Source of the DNA: Cycloclasticus sp.
GTDB taxonomy: Bacteria; Pseudomonadota; Gammaproteobacteria; Methylococcales; Cycloclasticaceae
Length of the DNA stretch: 34,271 bases
Assembly (NCBI GenBank): GCA_018066825.1
Contig: JAGPVU010000177.1
Coordinates: forward strand, 1-34,271
Reading direction: 5' to 3'
In this document: piece after piece, positions 16,766-27,100 of the stretch
Position numbering within the stretch: position 1 is the stretch's first letter
Layout of the letters: every line of letters starts with the position of its first letter
Notes under the pieces: model-generated
Databases searched by the model: none
What the model was told of the DNA's origin: nothing
The model's input: only the letters and a program-made list of their open reading frames with translations
Made by a program: the position numbers and the translations under genes

Positions 16766-18289
16766 ATGAAAACAAACCGACTGTTGGCCCGTGCAAAATC
16801 CCTTAAAAATAAGGGTGACTTCGAACAGGCCCGAGAACTTTATAATAAGATTTTAGATCAATCACCTCAAAACCCATTGGCTAAGAAGGGGCTGTTAGCC
16901 ATAGACGATCGATCTGACGCCACGCCACATGTTTCTCGTGAGCTGGAGTTACAGCTTAAATCTGCTACAACTTTGGTTTCGAATGGTCAGCTCTACGCCG
17001 CAGTCAATTCGCTCAATAAGCTAGCCTCTAAATACCCTGATTCAGCCACCCTCTTTTATACCCGCGGCCGTTGTTTTCAACTGACTTCAAAACTTGATGC
17101 TGCTATTAGCGACTATAATCGCGCTATAACATTAGATCAAAACTATGCCGACGCGCACGCTGATTTAGGCGTTACTTTAAATGTGCTTGGGCAATCAGAA
17201 GCCGCGATAGAAAGCTTGCAACGGGCACTTAGCATAGAAGCAAACCATGTGACTGCGCTTTGCGGCCTATACCCTTTAAAACAACAACCCGATAGTATCC
17301 CTATCGCACAAATACACAAACTCTATGAAAGTTCAAAACTGACAAACCGGGAGCGAATTTTAGTTTGTTACACCTTAGCGCGCGCCCACAATAAGTTGGG
17401 GGAAGAAAACGTCGCATTTGATTATTTATTAGAAGCTAATAAACTCAGCAAAGCTGAAGTTGGCTACAAATTTTATAAGTCAGAAAATACGTTTTCATCC
17501 ATTAAAAAACTATTTAGCGTTAAACATCCTATCCTTGACGTAGACGATTTTGACTCCTTATCAAAAATCAGGCCTATTTTTATTGTGGGCATGCCACGCT
17601 CTGGAACCTCTCTTACCGAACAAATTCTCGATAGTCATTCTAAGGTTCGTGGAGCAGGTGAGTTAGATTTCTTGAATCAACTGGCCCACATTATTATGCA
17701 AGAACAGCAGGCCAACTTAAAACGCCAATACCCAAAACCCTTGTCAAAAAGTAGCCTTCGCGCCATTCGTACTAGGTACCAGGGCTCATTACAGGCACTG
17801 AATTATCCCGAAAACATCATTATTGATAAAATGCCGCTAAATTTTAGGTGGGTCGGTCTCATATTATCGGCTTTTCCAGAAGCAAAAATTATTCATCTAA
17901 AAAGAGACCCTGTCGCTACGTGCTGGTCAAATTTTAACAACTATTTTCCTGTGCATGGACTTGGCTTTACTAATAATTTAAATGACTTGGCCAAGTTTTA
18001 TCATCTGTATGCTGATTTAATGACGTTCTGGCACCAACGCTTTCCAAATAAAATTTATGACTTGTGTTATGAGGATTTAACCGAAAACCAAGCACAAGAA
18101 ACAAAAAAATTACTCGCTTATTGTGAACTAGAATGGGAGGACGCCTGTTTAAACTTCCACGAAAATACACGTCGAGTCGTGACTGCAAGCTCTAATCAAG
18201 TCGGACAAAAGATGTACCAAGGCAGCTCTAAGTCGTGGAAAGAATACGAGCAACAATTACAGCCTTTGGTAAAAGCGTTAAATTATTAA
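16766..18289 (+). CDS. TPR-repeat sulfotransferase family protein
   Basis: This is a 507-residue protein. The N-terminal third (about 1-160) contains about four tetratricopeptide-like repeats (for example KGDFEQARELYNKILDQSPQNP and SEAAIESLQRALSIEANHVTA). The C-terminal half is a PAPS-dependent sulfotransferase domain with the 5'-phosphosulfate loop IFIVGMPRSGTSLTEQIL (about 270-287) and the 3'-phosphate region HLKRDPVATCWSNFNNYF (about 375). It ends with the WKEYEQQLQPLVKAL helix usual in this bacterial group. Substrates of such fusions are mostly unknown; protein tyrosine, polysaccharide or lipid are possible. No glycan genes are nearby. Flanking genes are unrelated, and the coding sequence looks more AT-rich than its neighbours, consistent with a separate acquisition, though I have not measured this. 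Confidence 0.88.
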   Translation: MKTNRLLARAKSLKNKGDFEQARELYNKILDQSPQNPLAKKGLLAIDDRSDATPHVSRELELQLKSATTLVSNGQLYAAVNSLNKLASKYPDSATLFYTRGRCFQLTSKLDAAISDYNRAITLDQNYADAHADLGVTLNVLGQSEAAIESLQRALSIEANHVTALCGLYPLKQQPDSIPIAQIHKLYESSKLTNRERILVCYTLARAHNKLGEENVAFDYLLEANKLSKAEVGYKFYKSENTFSSIKKLFSVKHPILDVDDFDSLSKIRPIFIVGMPRSGTSLTEQILDSHSKVRGAGELDFLNQLAHIIMQEQQANLKRQYPKPLSKSSLRAIRTRYQGSLQALNYPENIIIDKMPLNFRWVGLILSAFPEAKIIHLKRDPVATCWSNFNNYFPVHGLGFTNNLNDLAKFYHLYADLMTFWHQRFPNKIYDLCYEDLTENQAQETKKLLAYCELEWEDACLNFHENTRRVVTASSNQVGQKMYQGSSKSWKEYEQQLQPLVKALNY

Positions 18290-18323
18290 TGATGCTATCA
18301 CTCTCTTTACACTGCAGACGAAA

Positions 18324-18800
18324 TTAATACGCCCTAGCATACTGACGAGAGTGGCTTTTTAGTAAGGGATCAATGAGTAAAAGCGCTTTCACATCATCGG
18401 GAATAGCCACCGAATGATGCGCCTTTGGGTCAAAGAAGACATTGACACTGTGTGCCGTTGCCACACAGTCATCAGCGACAAACACACCGTAGCCGGTTGT
18501 GATCGATTTATTACCTACAGCAATAACTCGTGTGCCCACATCGACCGTACCGGGGTAATACGCCTCTTTTATATAATCAATCGTTACATTGGCCAAAACA
18601 AAGTCGATAGCGGGGTGCTTTTTTGCATCTAACAAACCCCCAATAAACATTGTACGGCCTGCTTCAATATAGGCAGCGTAAGCGACATTATTGATATGTC
18701 CCAATGGGTCTTGATCAGAAAAACGGGTGCTGACTGGTGTCCAAAAATGGAAACTTTCCTTTGATGTTAAATCAACACTTACTTTGCTATCGTTTGTCAT
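18324..18800 (-). CDS. Acyl-CoA thioesterase, 4HBT hot-dog fold
   Basis: This 158-residue cytoplasmic protein has the 4-hydroxybenzoyl-CoA thioesterase/YbgC-like pattern: TRFSDQDPLGHINNVAYAAYIEAGR (about 21-45, in two parts), with the catalytic-type Asp and the GHxNN motif, then DFVLANVTIDYIKEAYYPGTV and a later VFFDPKAHHSVAIP segment. The family hydrolyses acyl-CoA thioesters; chain length cannot be predicted. It lies 48 bases downstream of the YebC-family gene on the same strand and may be its downstream operon partner. Its end faces the convergent sulfotransferase gene. Confidence 0.85.
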   Translation of the reverse strand: MTNDSKVSVDLTSKESFHFWTPVSTRFSDQDPLGHINNVAYAAYIEAGRTMFIGGLLDAKKHPAIDFVLANVTIDYIKEAYYPGTVDVGTRVIAVGNKSITTGYGVFVADDCVATAHSVNVFFDPKAHHSVAIPDDVKALLLIDPLLKSHSRQYARAY

Positions 18801-18848
18801 GAGTTAAAACCAATCGTGTTATACAAAGTGACGGCGGCTTATCATCGC

Positions 18849-19577
18849 CTAGTCAAGCTCGGGCATTTCAACGTTGTGGTACACCTGCTGCACATCGTCT
18901 AACTCGTCCAGCATGGCCAAAAACTTGTCGAATAAGGCTACATCGTCACCGTTGATGGTGGTGGTGTTTTGAGCAATAAATTGTATTTCATCAACGTCAA
19001 AATCAATCTCACCAAAACTGTCGAGCAAGGCCTGTTTCGCCTTAAAGTAATCGGTGTTGGGAGCAAACACAGAGAGTTTTCCGTCGTCACCTTCAATATC
19101 GCTGACGTCTACCTCGGCGTCCATTAGGGCTTCTAGTACCGCGTCTTCATCGTCATGGCTAAAAACAAAAATAGCCGAATGATCAAACATATGACTAACG
19201 CTACCTTGGGTGCCGATTTTACAATCGGTTTTGGTGAACGCCATACGTACATCGCCAAACGTGCGGTTGGGGTTATCGGTTAAACAATCAATAATTGCCA
19301 TGCACCCGCCCGGGCCATACCCTTCATAACGTGCGGGGGAAAAGTCCTCGCCAGCGCCACCTTTAGCTTTTTCAATCGCCTTATCTATCACGTGAGCCGG
19401 CACTTGATCTTTTTTAGCGCGATCTATCAAACTTCGTAACGCTAAGTTGCCCGTGGGGTCAAAGCCTCCAGACTTAGCCACGACATAAATTTCGCGCCCA
19501 TAACGGCTATACACCTTGGCTTTCATATCCGATGTTTTAGCCATGGATAATTTGCGGTTTTGGTAAGCTCTGCCCAT
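18849..19577 (-). CDS. YebC/PmpR (TACO1) family protein
   Basis: This 242-residue cytoplasmic protein is of the YebC family. Seen: [20 protein letters not shown] at the start, [46 protein letters not shown], the [23 protein letters not shown] core (about 85-107) and [13 protein letters not shown]. Members were long described as transcription regulators; recent work, as I recall, points to a role in relieving ribosome stalling. The N-terminal MGRAYQNR form, rather than MAGHSKWAN, marks the second (YeeN-like) subgroup, so another yebC next to ruvC would be expected elsewhere in the genome. A GGAG lies about 10 bases before the ATG, and a possible promoter lies upstream. Confidence 0.93.
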   Translation of the reverse strand: MGRAYQNRKLSMAKTSDMKAKVYSRYGREIYVVAKSGGFDPTGNLALRSLIDRAKKDQVPAHVIDKAIEKAKGGAGEDFSPARYEGYGPGGCMAIIDCLTDNPNRTFGDVRMAFTKTDCKIGTQGSVSHMFDHSAIFVFSHDDEDAVLEALMDAEVDVSDIEGDDGKLSVFAPNTDYFKAKQALLDSFGEIDFDVDEIQFIAQNTTTINGDDVALFDKFLAMLDELDDVQQVYHNVEMPELD

Positions 19578-19608
19578 GTAACTTGTGCTCCGTAGTAATA
19601 GAAAAGTT

Positions 19609-19637
19609 ATTTTACGCGCTAGGGCGTATTAGTGAAA
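19609..19637 (-). promoter_or_regulatory. Possible sigma70 promoter of the yebC-family gene
   Basis: On the reverse strand TTTCAC (19637-19632) and TAAAAT (19614-19609) are 17 bases apart, about 32 bases before the start codon. It is a moderate match in the 122-base gap after ggt. Confidence 0.35.
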
Positions 19638-19699
19638 CCAGATTAGCCGGTCCTTTTTGCTCGCAAACAATGATCGGGGGTACGCTTCTCTTAACGCCC

Positions 19700-21364
19700 T
19701 TACTCCACCAAGGCCTTGCCGGAATGCCTTGGGTCGCTGGCGGCGCTCACTTTATTGCTTTTTTTATCCCATAAAATCACGTGCATATTGCCGTAGCTTC
19801 TACCCACTGATTTAAGTTGGTGACCTTTAGCTTTGAGTTGTGCGATTGTTTGCTCACTCAGTGCCTTGGGTTCGTGCTGTATCCAATCGGGCAAATATTG
19901 GTGGTGATAGCGCGGTAAGCTAACCCACGATTGGGGGTTTTGCCCTTGCGCTGCATCCAACAAAGCCAATAACACCATGCTGATGATGCGGCTGCCGCCG
20001 GGAGTACCCAGTAAGCCTATGCTATCGTTCGTTTCAAAAAACGTGGGCGACATACTCGATAGCATCCGTTTGCCCGGCTGTATGGCATTCGCTTCGCCAC
20101 CCACCAGACCGTACACGTTAGGTGTACCAGGTTTAATTGAAAAATCGTCCATTTCGTCGTTCAATAACACGCCTGTACCCGGTGGTACGAACCCTGAGCC
20201 AAAGGGGTAGTTAATGGACAAAGTGGCCGATACCCGATTACCTTGCCTATCTAAGACCGAGAAGTGTGTCGTATCGTGGCCTTCTGTCGGATTAAGCCCG
20301 TTGATCTGTGCGCTTGGCGTTGCCTTATCTAAGCTAATATCGGCAGCCAGCTGACGTGCATAAGATTTTTTTCGCAGCTCGGCGCTGGGGACATTCACAA
20401 AGTCACTGTCCCCCATACTTAAAGCGCGATCACGGTAAGCACGGCGCATGGCCTCTACAACGACATGGATACGCGTAGCTTCGTCCATGGCGGCTAAGTC
20501 ATACTGTTCTAGACTGTTGAGTGCGATCGACAACACCAAACCACCTGACGATGGCAAGGCCGCGCTGATGATTTTGATGCCTTTGTAATCAATGGTAATA
20601 GGCTCGCGTTCTTTAACCCTGTAATTAGCTAAGTCCTGATGTGTCCAGATGCCACCCGCCTGCTGTACACCACGCACCAGTTTGTCGGCTACTGGGCCCG
20701 CATAAAAGCCATTGAATCCGTCTTTTCCTAATTGCCTTAATGTCATCGCCAAGTCCTTTTGGACGATGCTAGCGCCTAATTTCGGCACTTGACCCTGCTG
20801 TAAAAAAAGCGACTTTGCAGGCTCGCTGCTCGCCAATACCGCTTGCCGAAATTGTGCGAGGCTTTGGTAATGTTGATTAACGCTAAAACCGTTTTCGGCC
20901 AGTTTGATCGCCGGTTTTAAGCTAACACGTAAAGCTAGCTTTCCATACTGTTGCGACAAATGCACCAAGGCAGCCGGCATACCAGGAATACCCGCCGCTA
21001 ATGCCCCATCGACCGAGGCCTGTTTAATCGGCTCGCCGGTGTGATCTAAATACATATCTCGATGGGCTTTTTGAGGTGCGACCTCACGCCCATCAATCAT
21101 TACCTGCTTACCGTCGCTGGCACGATGTAACAGCCAAAAACCACCGCCACCGATACCGGAACCAAATGGCTCAACAACCGCCAACGCAGCACTAACGGCC
21201 ACCGCCGCATCAAAGGCATTGCCGCCTTGATTAAGGATATCCAACCCTGCTTGAGTGGCTGCAGGGTGCGCACTGGCTACAGCCTGTGCCGGTGGGTGAC
21301 TTTCTGGGTTAACACACGCTGATAAAAATAACAGAACCACTGCTGCCAAGCTGAATTGTTTCAT
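19700..21364 (-). CDS. ggt: Gamma-glutamyltransferase, predicted lipoprotein
   Basis: GGT cleaves the gamma-glutamyl bond of glutathione outside the cytoplasm; the precursor cuts itself before a catalytic Thr. This 554-residue protein shows GGNAFDAAVAVSAALAVVEP and GSGIGGGGFWLLH near the start, the self-cleavage region EGHDTTHFSVLDRQGNRVSA (catalytic Thr about residue 363), GTGVLLNDEMDDFS, NVYGLVGGEANAI, KRMLSSMSPT and LGTPGGSRI. The N-terminus has a signal peptide ending in LSAC, a lipobox, so it is probably anchored to the outer membrane rather than being a free periplasmic enzyme. It lies 1 base after the ferredoxin gene and is the last gene of the M16-M16-rsmD-coaD-fdx-ggt run. Confidence 0.95.
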   Translation of the reverse strand: MKQFSLAAVVLLFLSACVNPESHPPAQAVASAHPAATQAGLDILNQGGNAFDAAVAVSAALAVVEPFGSGIGGGGFWLLHRASDGKQVMIDGREVAPQKAHRDMYLDHTGEPIKQASVDGALAAGIPGMPAALVHLSQQYGKLALRVSLKPAIKLAENGFSVNQHYQSLAQFRQAVLASSEPAKSLFLQQGQVPKLGASIVQKDLAMTLRQLGKDGFNGFYAGPVADKLVRGVQQAGGIWTHQDLANYRVKEREPITIDYKGIKIISAALPSSGGLVLSIALNSLEQYDLAAMDEATRIHVVVEAMRRAYRDRALSMGDSDFVNVPSAELRKKSYARQLAADISLDKATPSAQINGLNPTEGHDTTHFSVLDRQGNRVSATLSINYPFGSGFVPPGTGVLLNDEMDDFSIKPGTPNVYGLVGGEANAIQPGKRMLSSMSPTFFETNDSIGLLGTPGGSRIISMVLLALLDAAQGQNPQSWVSLPRYHHQYLPDWIQHEPKALSEQTIAQLKAKGHQLKSVGRSYGNMHVILWDKKSNKVSAASDPRHSGKALVE

Positions 21365-21365
21365 T

Positions 21366-22104
<739 letters not shown>

Positions 22105-22105
<1 letters not shown>

Positions 22106-22680
22106 TAACTTTCTCGCTGAAATAAATAGTAAGACACTTGGCCATTGGTTTTACTGCGGTGTTGGCGCCAATTGCTGGGCAAAAAGTCTAAGTCCAGCCT
22201 ACGTTCACACTCAATATAAATGAGTGCATCGCCCGCCAATAGACCACTTTCCTCAAGTCGCTTACTGCACTCGGGTAGACTATTATGCTTGAAAGGTGGG
22301 TCAAGGAATACCACATCAAACGTTGGGTCTGTTGGTTTTGGTTTATCGCTTAAAAAATCCATCGCCGAGCGGTGCATCAACTGCACGTTATCCGCCTTGA
22401 TTAATTCCTTATTATTGCGCAAGGACTTAATGATAATGACATCTTTTTCAACCATTAAAACACGTTCGGCACTTCTTGAGGCGGCCTCAAAACCCAACGC
22501 ACCACTGCCCGCGTACAGGTCCAAACACGTGGCACCGGATAGGTAAGGCTGCAACCAATTAAACAAAGTTTCACGTATAGGGTCGGTGGTTGGCCTTAGG
22601 CCTTCGACACTAGGAAAACCAATTTTACGACCGCGCCACTGGCCGCCAATAATTCGCACACGGTTCTCTTTACCAGCCAT
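22105..22680 (-). CDS. rsmD: 16S rRNA (guanine(966)-N2)-methyltransferase
   Basis: RsmD methylates G966 of 16S rRNA in the small subunit using S-adenosylmethionine. The 191-residue protein shows RIIGGQWRGRKI near the start, RPTTDPIRETLFNWL, the SAM-binding CLDLYAGSGALGFEAASR (about 54-71) and the catalytic FLDPPFK (about 124-130), a DPPF variant of the NPPY motif. Length and order match the family. Both ends overlap neighbours in a TAATG arrangement (M16 upstream, coaD downstream). The rsmD-coaD pairing is common in bacteria. Confidence 0.96.
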
Positions 22681-23999
22681 TAGTTATTTGCATCCTTATT
22701 TTCGCCAACGGTTACCAAAGTCATGTTTTTTATACTCACACGACGCTGGAACGCCTGTTGTATTTGCTTTGCCGTTAGCGCATTAACTTTTTGTACATAG
22801 GTATTAAGGTAGTCTAATGGCGCACCACTGACGACAATACCCACCACGTTAGCTAGTAGTTTTTTATTACTATCCAGTTTTAACGCAAAACCACCGCTGA
22901 TATTTTTTTTCGCCGCAATCAATTCTTCTTCGCTTGGGCCCTTGTCTACAAACTGCGTTAGGACCTGTTTTGTTGCCTTTACTGCTTCATCAAGCGATTC
23001 ATTTTTAGTTTGCAAACCCATCATAAACGGGCCTTTTTGTAACATCGGAGAGAAATAGCTATAGGCGCTATAAGCCAAGCCTCGTTCCTCACGAATTTCT
23101 TTTACGATACGTGAACTAAACCCGCTGCCGCCTAAAATATGATTGCCCACGTACAACGCAAAATAATCCTCATCATTGTGTTTTAAAACCGGCATGCCGT
23201 ACAGCACATGCGTTTGTTGCGATGGATACGACTGCTGGATAACTGCCCCGTTTAACGGCGTGTCAACCGCCGCTATGGGTGTAGCTTTTTCGCCTGGCGC
23301 CAATCGACCCACGGCTTGATCAACCAATAACTCGGCCTGTTGGCGCGAAATACCACCCACCAACACCACGGTTAGGTTGCTGCCCACATAATATTTTTTA
23401 TAAAACGCTTTCAGCTCATCAACACTGAGTTTTTCAACCGAGTCATACTGCCCTTGGATGGGGTTTGCATACGGGTGTGAACCATACATTTGTTGGTATA
23501 AGGCCAACTGCGCCAATGTGCCCGGTGATTCTTCACGCTGTTTGATGCTCAACAGCGTACGCTGCTTTTCACGCGAAAAATCTACCGCTGGAAAACTCGG
23601 TGTATTAACCACCTTAGTCAATACCCCCCACGCGGTTTTTAATGTCTGCTGATCACTTAAGCTACGAAACGAGACCGACGTATAATCGCGTGAGCTGGAT
23701 GCACCCATTCGTGCCCCGACGCTGTCTAATTGCTCGGCAATTTGTTGTGCAGTTAAACTGCCAGCGCCTTGATCAATCAACACACTGGTTAACGCCGCCA
23801 AACCTAATTTTTCGCCATCACGCGCGCTACCAGCGTCAAACACCAATTGAACATCTAATAGCGGCAAACCTTCCGTTGGCACAAAATAAACGGCTGCGCC
23901 ATTAGCTAGCTGCCAGTGTTGAATTGTTGGCACTGCCATACTTTGCGAACCAACCATCGCCAGCATAAAGGCCAGTAATACGCTCACCTTACTGTGCAT
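22680..23999 (-). CDS. M16-family peptidase homologue lacking the zinc motif
   Basis: This 439-residue exported protein has a signal peptide (about 1-22, ending SMA) and the M16 (insulinase/pitrilysin) fold. The zinc-binding HxxEH motif is absent: the matching stretch reads GLAALTSVLIDQG. It keeps the SRIVKEIREERGLAYSAYSYF segment whose Arg and Tyr normally complete the active site of the partner chain. Bacterial M16 proteins of this type work as a pair of one zinc-bearing and one zinc-less subunit, as in the mitochondrial processing peptidase. It overlaps the zinc-bearing gene by 11 bases, supporting a periplasmic heterodimer. Its substrate is unknown. Confidence 0.93.
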   Translation of the reverse strand: MHSKVSVLLAFMLAMVGSQSMAVPTIQHWQLANGAAVYFVPTEGLPLLDVQLVFDAGSARDGEKLGLAALTSVLIDQGAGSLTAQQIAEQLDSVGARMGASSSRDYTSVSFRSLSDQQTLKTAWGVLTKVVNTPSFPAVDFSREKQRTLLSIKQREESPGTLAQLALYQQMYGSHPYANPIQGQYDSVEKLSVDELKAFYKKYYVGSNLTVVLVGGISRQQAELLVDQAVGRLAPGEKATPIAAVDTPLNGAVIQQSYPSQQTHVLYGMPVLKHNDEDYFALYVGNHILGGSGFSSRIVKEIREERGLAYSAYSYFSPMLQKGPFMMGLQTKNESLDEAVKATKQVLTQFVDKGPSEEELIAAKKNISGGFALKLDSNKKLLANVVGIVVSGAPLDYLNTYVQKVNALTAKQIQQAFQRRVSIKNMTLVTVGENKDANN

Positions 24000-25359
24000 G
24001 ACGAGCCTCCCGTTTGCTGTCTATCGGCTGCGGTTGCATATGCACAACCGTTAAATGATCTTCAATCAAGTAGTTATTCGCCACTGCCTGAATTTGCTCT
24101 GCTGTTACCGCTTTCACCTTATCAAGGTATTCTGCTTCTTTTCGCCAACCAATGCCCACCGTTTCCAGCATACCCAGTTGCAGTGCCTGATAAAAATTGG
24201 AGTCTTTTTGATACACCGCTGCGGCGATAACTTGCGCCTTGATACGATCGAGTTCCTGTTGTTGAACGGGTGTTTTTTTCAAGTTATCTATCTCACTGAT
24301 AATGGCCTTTTCTAACTCTTGTAGGCTGCGCCCATCTGCCGGCACCCCGTCGAATAAAAACAAGCTGTCTAATCTAGCATTCAGGTCATAGCCCGCGCTG
24401 GCGTTTGTCGCCACTTGCTGGCCTCTAACTAAACGGGAGTCTAAACGTGCACTATTGCCACTGCTTAAAATACCTGACAACAGCTCTAAGGCGTACACAT
24501 CCGTTTCTTTATCGGTAGTATTAAGCACAGGCACCTTATAACCCATCAGTAAATACGGTAATCTCGCCGTTTGTTTAATAATGCTGCGTCGAACCCCTAA
24601 TTGGGGCACCTCCACACGTTGCTTGATTGGGGTAAATGACACCGCCGGAATCGCGCCAAAATGTTTTTCTGCCAGGCTAAACACTTGCGTTGCATCTACG
24701 TCACCCACCACCACTAAGGTTGCATTATTCGGTGCGTACCATCGTTGGTACCATTGCGCCAAGTCTGCCAACTGCATATCTTTTAAATCTTGCATCCAGC
24801 CGATAATCGGATTGCGGTACGGGCTGCTGGTATAGGCCATCGCTTTAAAGTACTCGTAGGTTTGACCTTGCGGCTTATCCTCGGTACGCAAACGCCGCTC
24901 TTCCATCACCACTTGCAATTCTTTTTCGTATTCTTTTTGCTGTAAGTTTAAATGCTGCATCCGTTCGGCTTCTAGCCGTAGACTCACTTCCAAACGGGAC
25001 GCTTCCATGGTTTGAAAATACGCTGTGTAGTCGGCGCCAGTAAAGGCATTTTCTTGCCCACCATTAGCGGCAATGATTTTTGAAAACTCACCAGGTTCAA
25101 GGTTTTTGGTACCTTGAAACATCATATGTTCTAACACATGAGAAACGCCTGTAATGCCATCGTATTCATAGCTTGCACCCACCTTATACCAAACTTGCGA
25201 CACCATAACGGGCGCACGGCGGTCTTCTTTTACCAGAATTTTTAAGCCATTTTTAAGCACTTTTTCGTGTACCATATTAGACATTAATTCTGGCGAGGCA
25301 AACGCGGTCAATGAATACAAACTATTCAGTAAAAATACCGTAACGGATAACTTTCTCAT
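23989..25359 (-). CDS. Zinc-bearing M16-family peptidase
   Basis: This 456-residue exported peptidase has a signal peptide (about 1-21, ending FA) and a complete active site: HVLEH at 74-78 in GVSHVLEHMMFQGT, followed by the distal Glu in RLEVSLRLEAERM (about 113-125). The M16 landmarks GGQENAFTGADYTAYFQ and LVVVGDVD are present. It is the first gene of a six-gene run with its zinc-less partner, rsmD, coaD, ferredoxin and ggt. A GAGAG sequence lies shortly before the ATG. It diverges from ftsY across a 73-base gap, the same order as in Pseudomonas. Confidence 0.95.
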   Translation of the reverse strand: MRKLSVTVFLLNSLYSLTAFASPELMSNMVHEKVLKNGLKILVKEDRRAPVMVSQVWYKVGASYEYDGITGVSHVLEHMMFQGTKNLEPGEFSKIIAANGGQENAFTGADYTAYFQTMEASRLEVSLRLEAERMQHLNLQQKEYEKELQVVMEERRLRTEDKPQGQTYEYFKAMAYTSSPYRNPIIGWMQDLKDMQLADLAQWYQRWYAPNNATLVVVGDVDATQVFSLAEKHFGAIPAVSFTPIKQRVEVPQLGVRRSIIKQTARLPYLLMGYKVPVLNTTDKETDVYALELLSGILSSGNSARLDSRLVRGQQVATNASAGYDLNARLDSLFLFDGVPADGRSLQELEKAIISEIDNLKKTPVQQQELDRIKAQVIAAAVYQKDSNFYQALQLGMLETVGIGWRKEAEYLDKVKAVTAEQIQAVANNYLIEDHLTVVHMQPQPIDSKREARHAQ

Positions 25360-25432
25360 ATTGCTCTCACATAAACTGTAACTGTACTAAAATGGGCATT
25401 TTACGACAGCCCCCTCGGAAAGACACGATATC

Positions 25433-26431
25433 ATGTTTGGATTTGGTAACAAAAAAAACACCGCTTCTACTGAAACTGCCAATAGCGAGCAACCAAAGGC
25501 CGGTGTCTTTGACCGCCTTAAGGCACAACTATCTAAAACGCGCGTAGGTTTAGCCGGCGGCTTAGCCAACGTATTTCTCGGCAAAAAACAAATTGACGAC
25601 GCGCTATTTGAAGAACTCGAAACCATTTTGTTAACCGCTGATGTTGGTATTGAAACCAGCCAAGGTATTATCGATAAGCTAACCCAACGCGTAGCACGCA
25701 AACAGCTATCCGATCCTCAGGCGCTGAGCGATGCACTACAAGAAGAACTGCACGCCATCCTGCAAGCTAACCAACAACCGCTTCGTATTCCAGACAGCGA
25801 TTCGCCCTTTGTTATTTTAGTAGTCGGTGTTAACGGCATGGGCAAAACCACCACCATTGGTAAATTGGCTAAACGCTTAAAAGCCGAAGGTAAAAGTGTC
25901 ATGCTCGCCGCTGGTGACACCTTTAGAGCCGCTGCGATTGAGCAATTACAAGAATGGGGCAAGCGAAATGAAATTGAAGTCGTCGCGCAGCATACTGGCG
26001 CTGATTCGGCTTCGGTTATCTACGATGCCTTTGAAAAAGCTCGCGCTCGTAAAGTCGATGTACTACTCGCTGACACCGCAGGACGTTTACATACGCAAAC
26101 AAATCTGATGAACGAACTCAGTAAAATCAACCGGGTTATCAAGAAGCTAGATGAGTCCGCACCCCATGAGGTGATGTTGGTTGTTGATGCTGGCACCGGG
26201 CAAAACGCGATTTCACAAACTAAAAACTTTAATGAGGCGACACCCTTAACCGGCATTACACTAACCAAGCTGGACGGCACCGCTAAAGGCGGCATTATTT
26301 TTGCCATCGCCAACCAATTTAATTTACCCATTCGTTTTATCGGTATCGGTGAAGGCATCGACGATTTGCGTGAGTTTGACGCAAAAGAATTTACCCACGC
26401 GTTATTCGATAAACCTGAGCCAACTCACTGA
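25433..26431 (+). CDS. ftsY: Signal recognition particle receptor FtsY
   Basis: FtsY docks ribosome-SRP complexes at the inner membrane; it is a GTPase that pairs with Ffh. The 332-residue protein has a short charged N-terminus (about 1-28) instead of the long acidic A-domain of E. coli. It then has the N domain and a complete G domain: GVNGMGKTTTIGKLA (P-loop, about 138-152), the DTFRAAAIEQL insertion-box motif, LADTAGRLH, TKLDGTAKGG and the closing GIGEGIDDLREFD. The start ATG at 25433 begins the typical MFGFGNKK. It heads the ftsY-ftsE-ftsX-rpoH group, with 6 bases between ftsY and ftsE. Confidence 0.97.
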   Translation: MFGFGNKKNTASTETANSEQPKAGVFDRLKAQLSKTRVGLAGGLANVFLGKKQIDDALFEELETILLTADVGIETSQGIIDKLTQRVARKQLSDPQALSDALQEELHAILQANQQPLRIPDSDSPFVILVVGVNGMGKTTTIGKLAKRLKAEGKSVMLAAGDTFRAAAIEQLQEWGKRNEIEVVAQHTGADSASVIYDAFEKARARKVDVLLADTAGRLHTQTNLMNELSKINRVIKKLDESAPHEVMLVVDAGTGQNAISQTKNFNEATPLTGITLTKLDGTAKGGIIFAIANQFNLPIRFIGIGEGIDDLREFDAKEFTHALFDKPEPTH

Positions 26432-26437
26432 TTTTAT

Positions 26438-27100
26438 ATGCTGCAATTTATTAACGTTAGTAAGCGATACCCCGGCGGCGGCGACGCGCTTAAAAACGTT
26501 AATTTTGAAATAAAACAAGGGGAAATGGCCTTTTTAACCGGCCACTCGGGTGCGGGTAAAAGCACGCTGTTAAAATTAATCGCCTTGCTTGAGCGCAGCA
26601 CCCAAGGCCAAGTGATGCTAGATAATCAGAATATTGGTCGCCTGTCTAAACGGCTGGTGCCGTATACGCGTCGCAAAATCGGCATGATTTTCCAAGACCA
26701 TCGCTTGCTCCATGACCAAACAGTATTTGACAACGTCGCTTTGCCGCTAATTATTGCTGGCTTTAATCACCATGAGATTAAACGCCGGGTGCGCGCGGCT
26801 TTAGATAAAGTGGGTTTATTGGGTAAGGAGCAGCGCTACCCGATTACCCTATCCGGTGGAGAGCAACAACGTATTGGCATCGCTAGAGCTGTGGTTAATC
26901 GCCCCCCTATGATTTTAGCCGACGAACCCACAGGCAACCTTGACCCCGCGTTATCAGAAGAGATTATGCAGTTATTCGTACAATTTAATCAGGTGGGTGT
27001 TACTGTTTTAATCGCCAGTCACGATATCAGTTTAATCCAACAAATGGGCTATCGTACGCTTCAATTATCACAAGGTGAGTTGGTGCAAGCACATGGCTAA
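26438..27100 (+). CDS. ftsE: Cell-division ATP-binding protein FtsE
   Basis: FtsE is the ATPase of the FtsEX complex, which controls periplasmic peptidoglycan hydrolases at the division septum. Its 220 residues are standard. Seen: [20 protein letters not shown] at the start, Walker [14 protein letters not shown] (about 36-48), [11 protein letters not shown], signature [15 protein letters not shown] (about 138) and Walker [14 protein letters not shown]. The stop overlaps the ftsX start by 8 bases. Confidence 0.97.
   Translation: MLQFINVSKRYPGGGDALKNVNFEIKQGEMAFLTGHSGAGKSTLLKLIALLERSTQGQVMLDNQNIGRLSKRLVPYTRRKIGMIFQDHRLLHDQTVFDNVALPLIIAGFNHHEIKRRVRAALDKVGLLGKEQRYPITLSGGEQQRIGIARAVVNRPPMILADEPTGNLDPALSEEIMQLFVQFNQVGVTVLIASHDISLIQQMGYRTLQLSQGELVQAHG

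Noticed and set aside
7511-21364. A glutathione/5-oxoproline salvage pathway made of the HyuA-type protein and ggt
   Set aside because: The two genes are more than 10 kb apart in separate transcription units, and HyuA substrate is unknown; no evidence links them.
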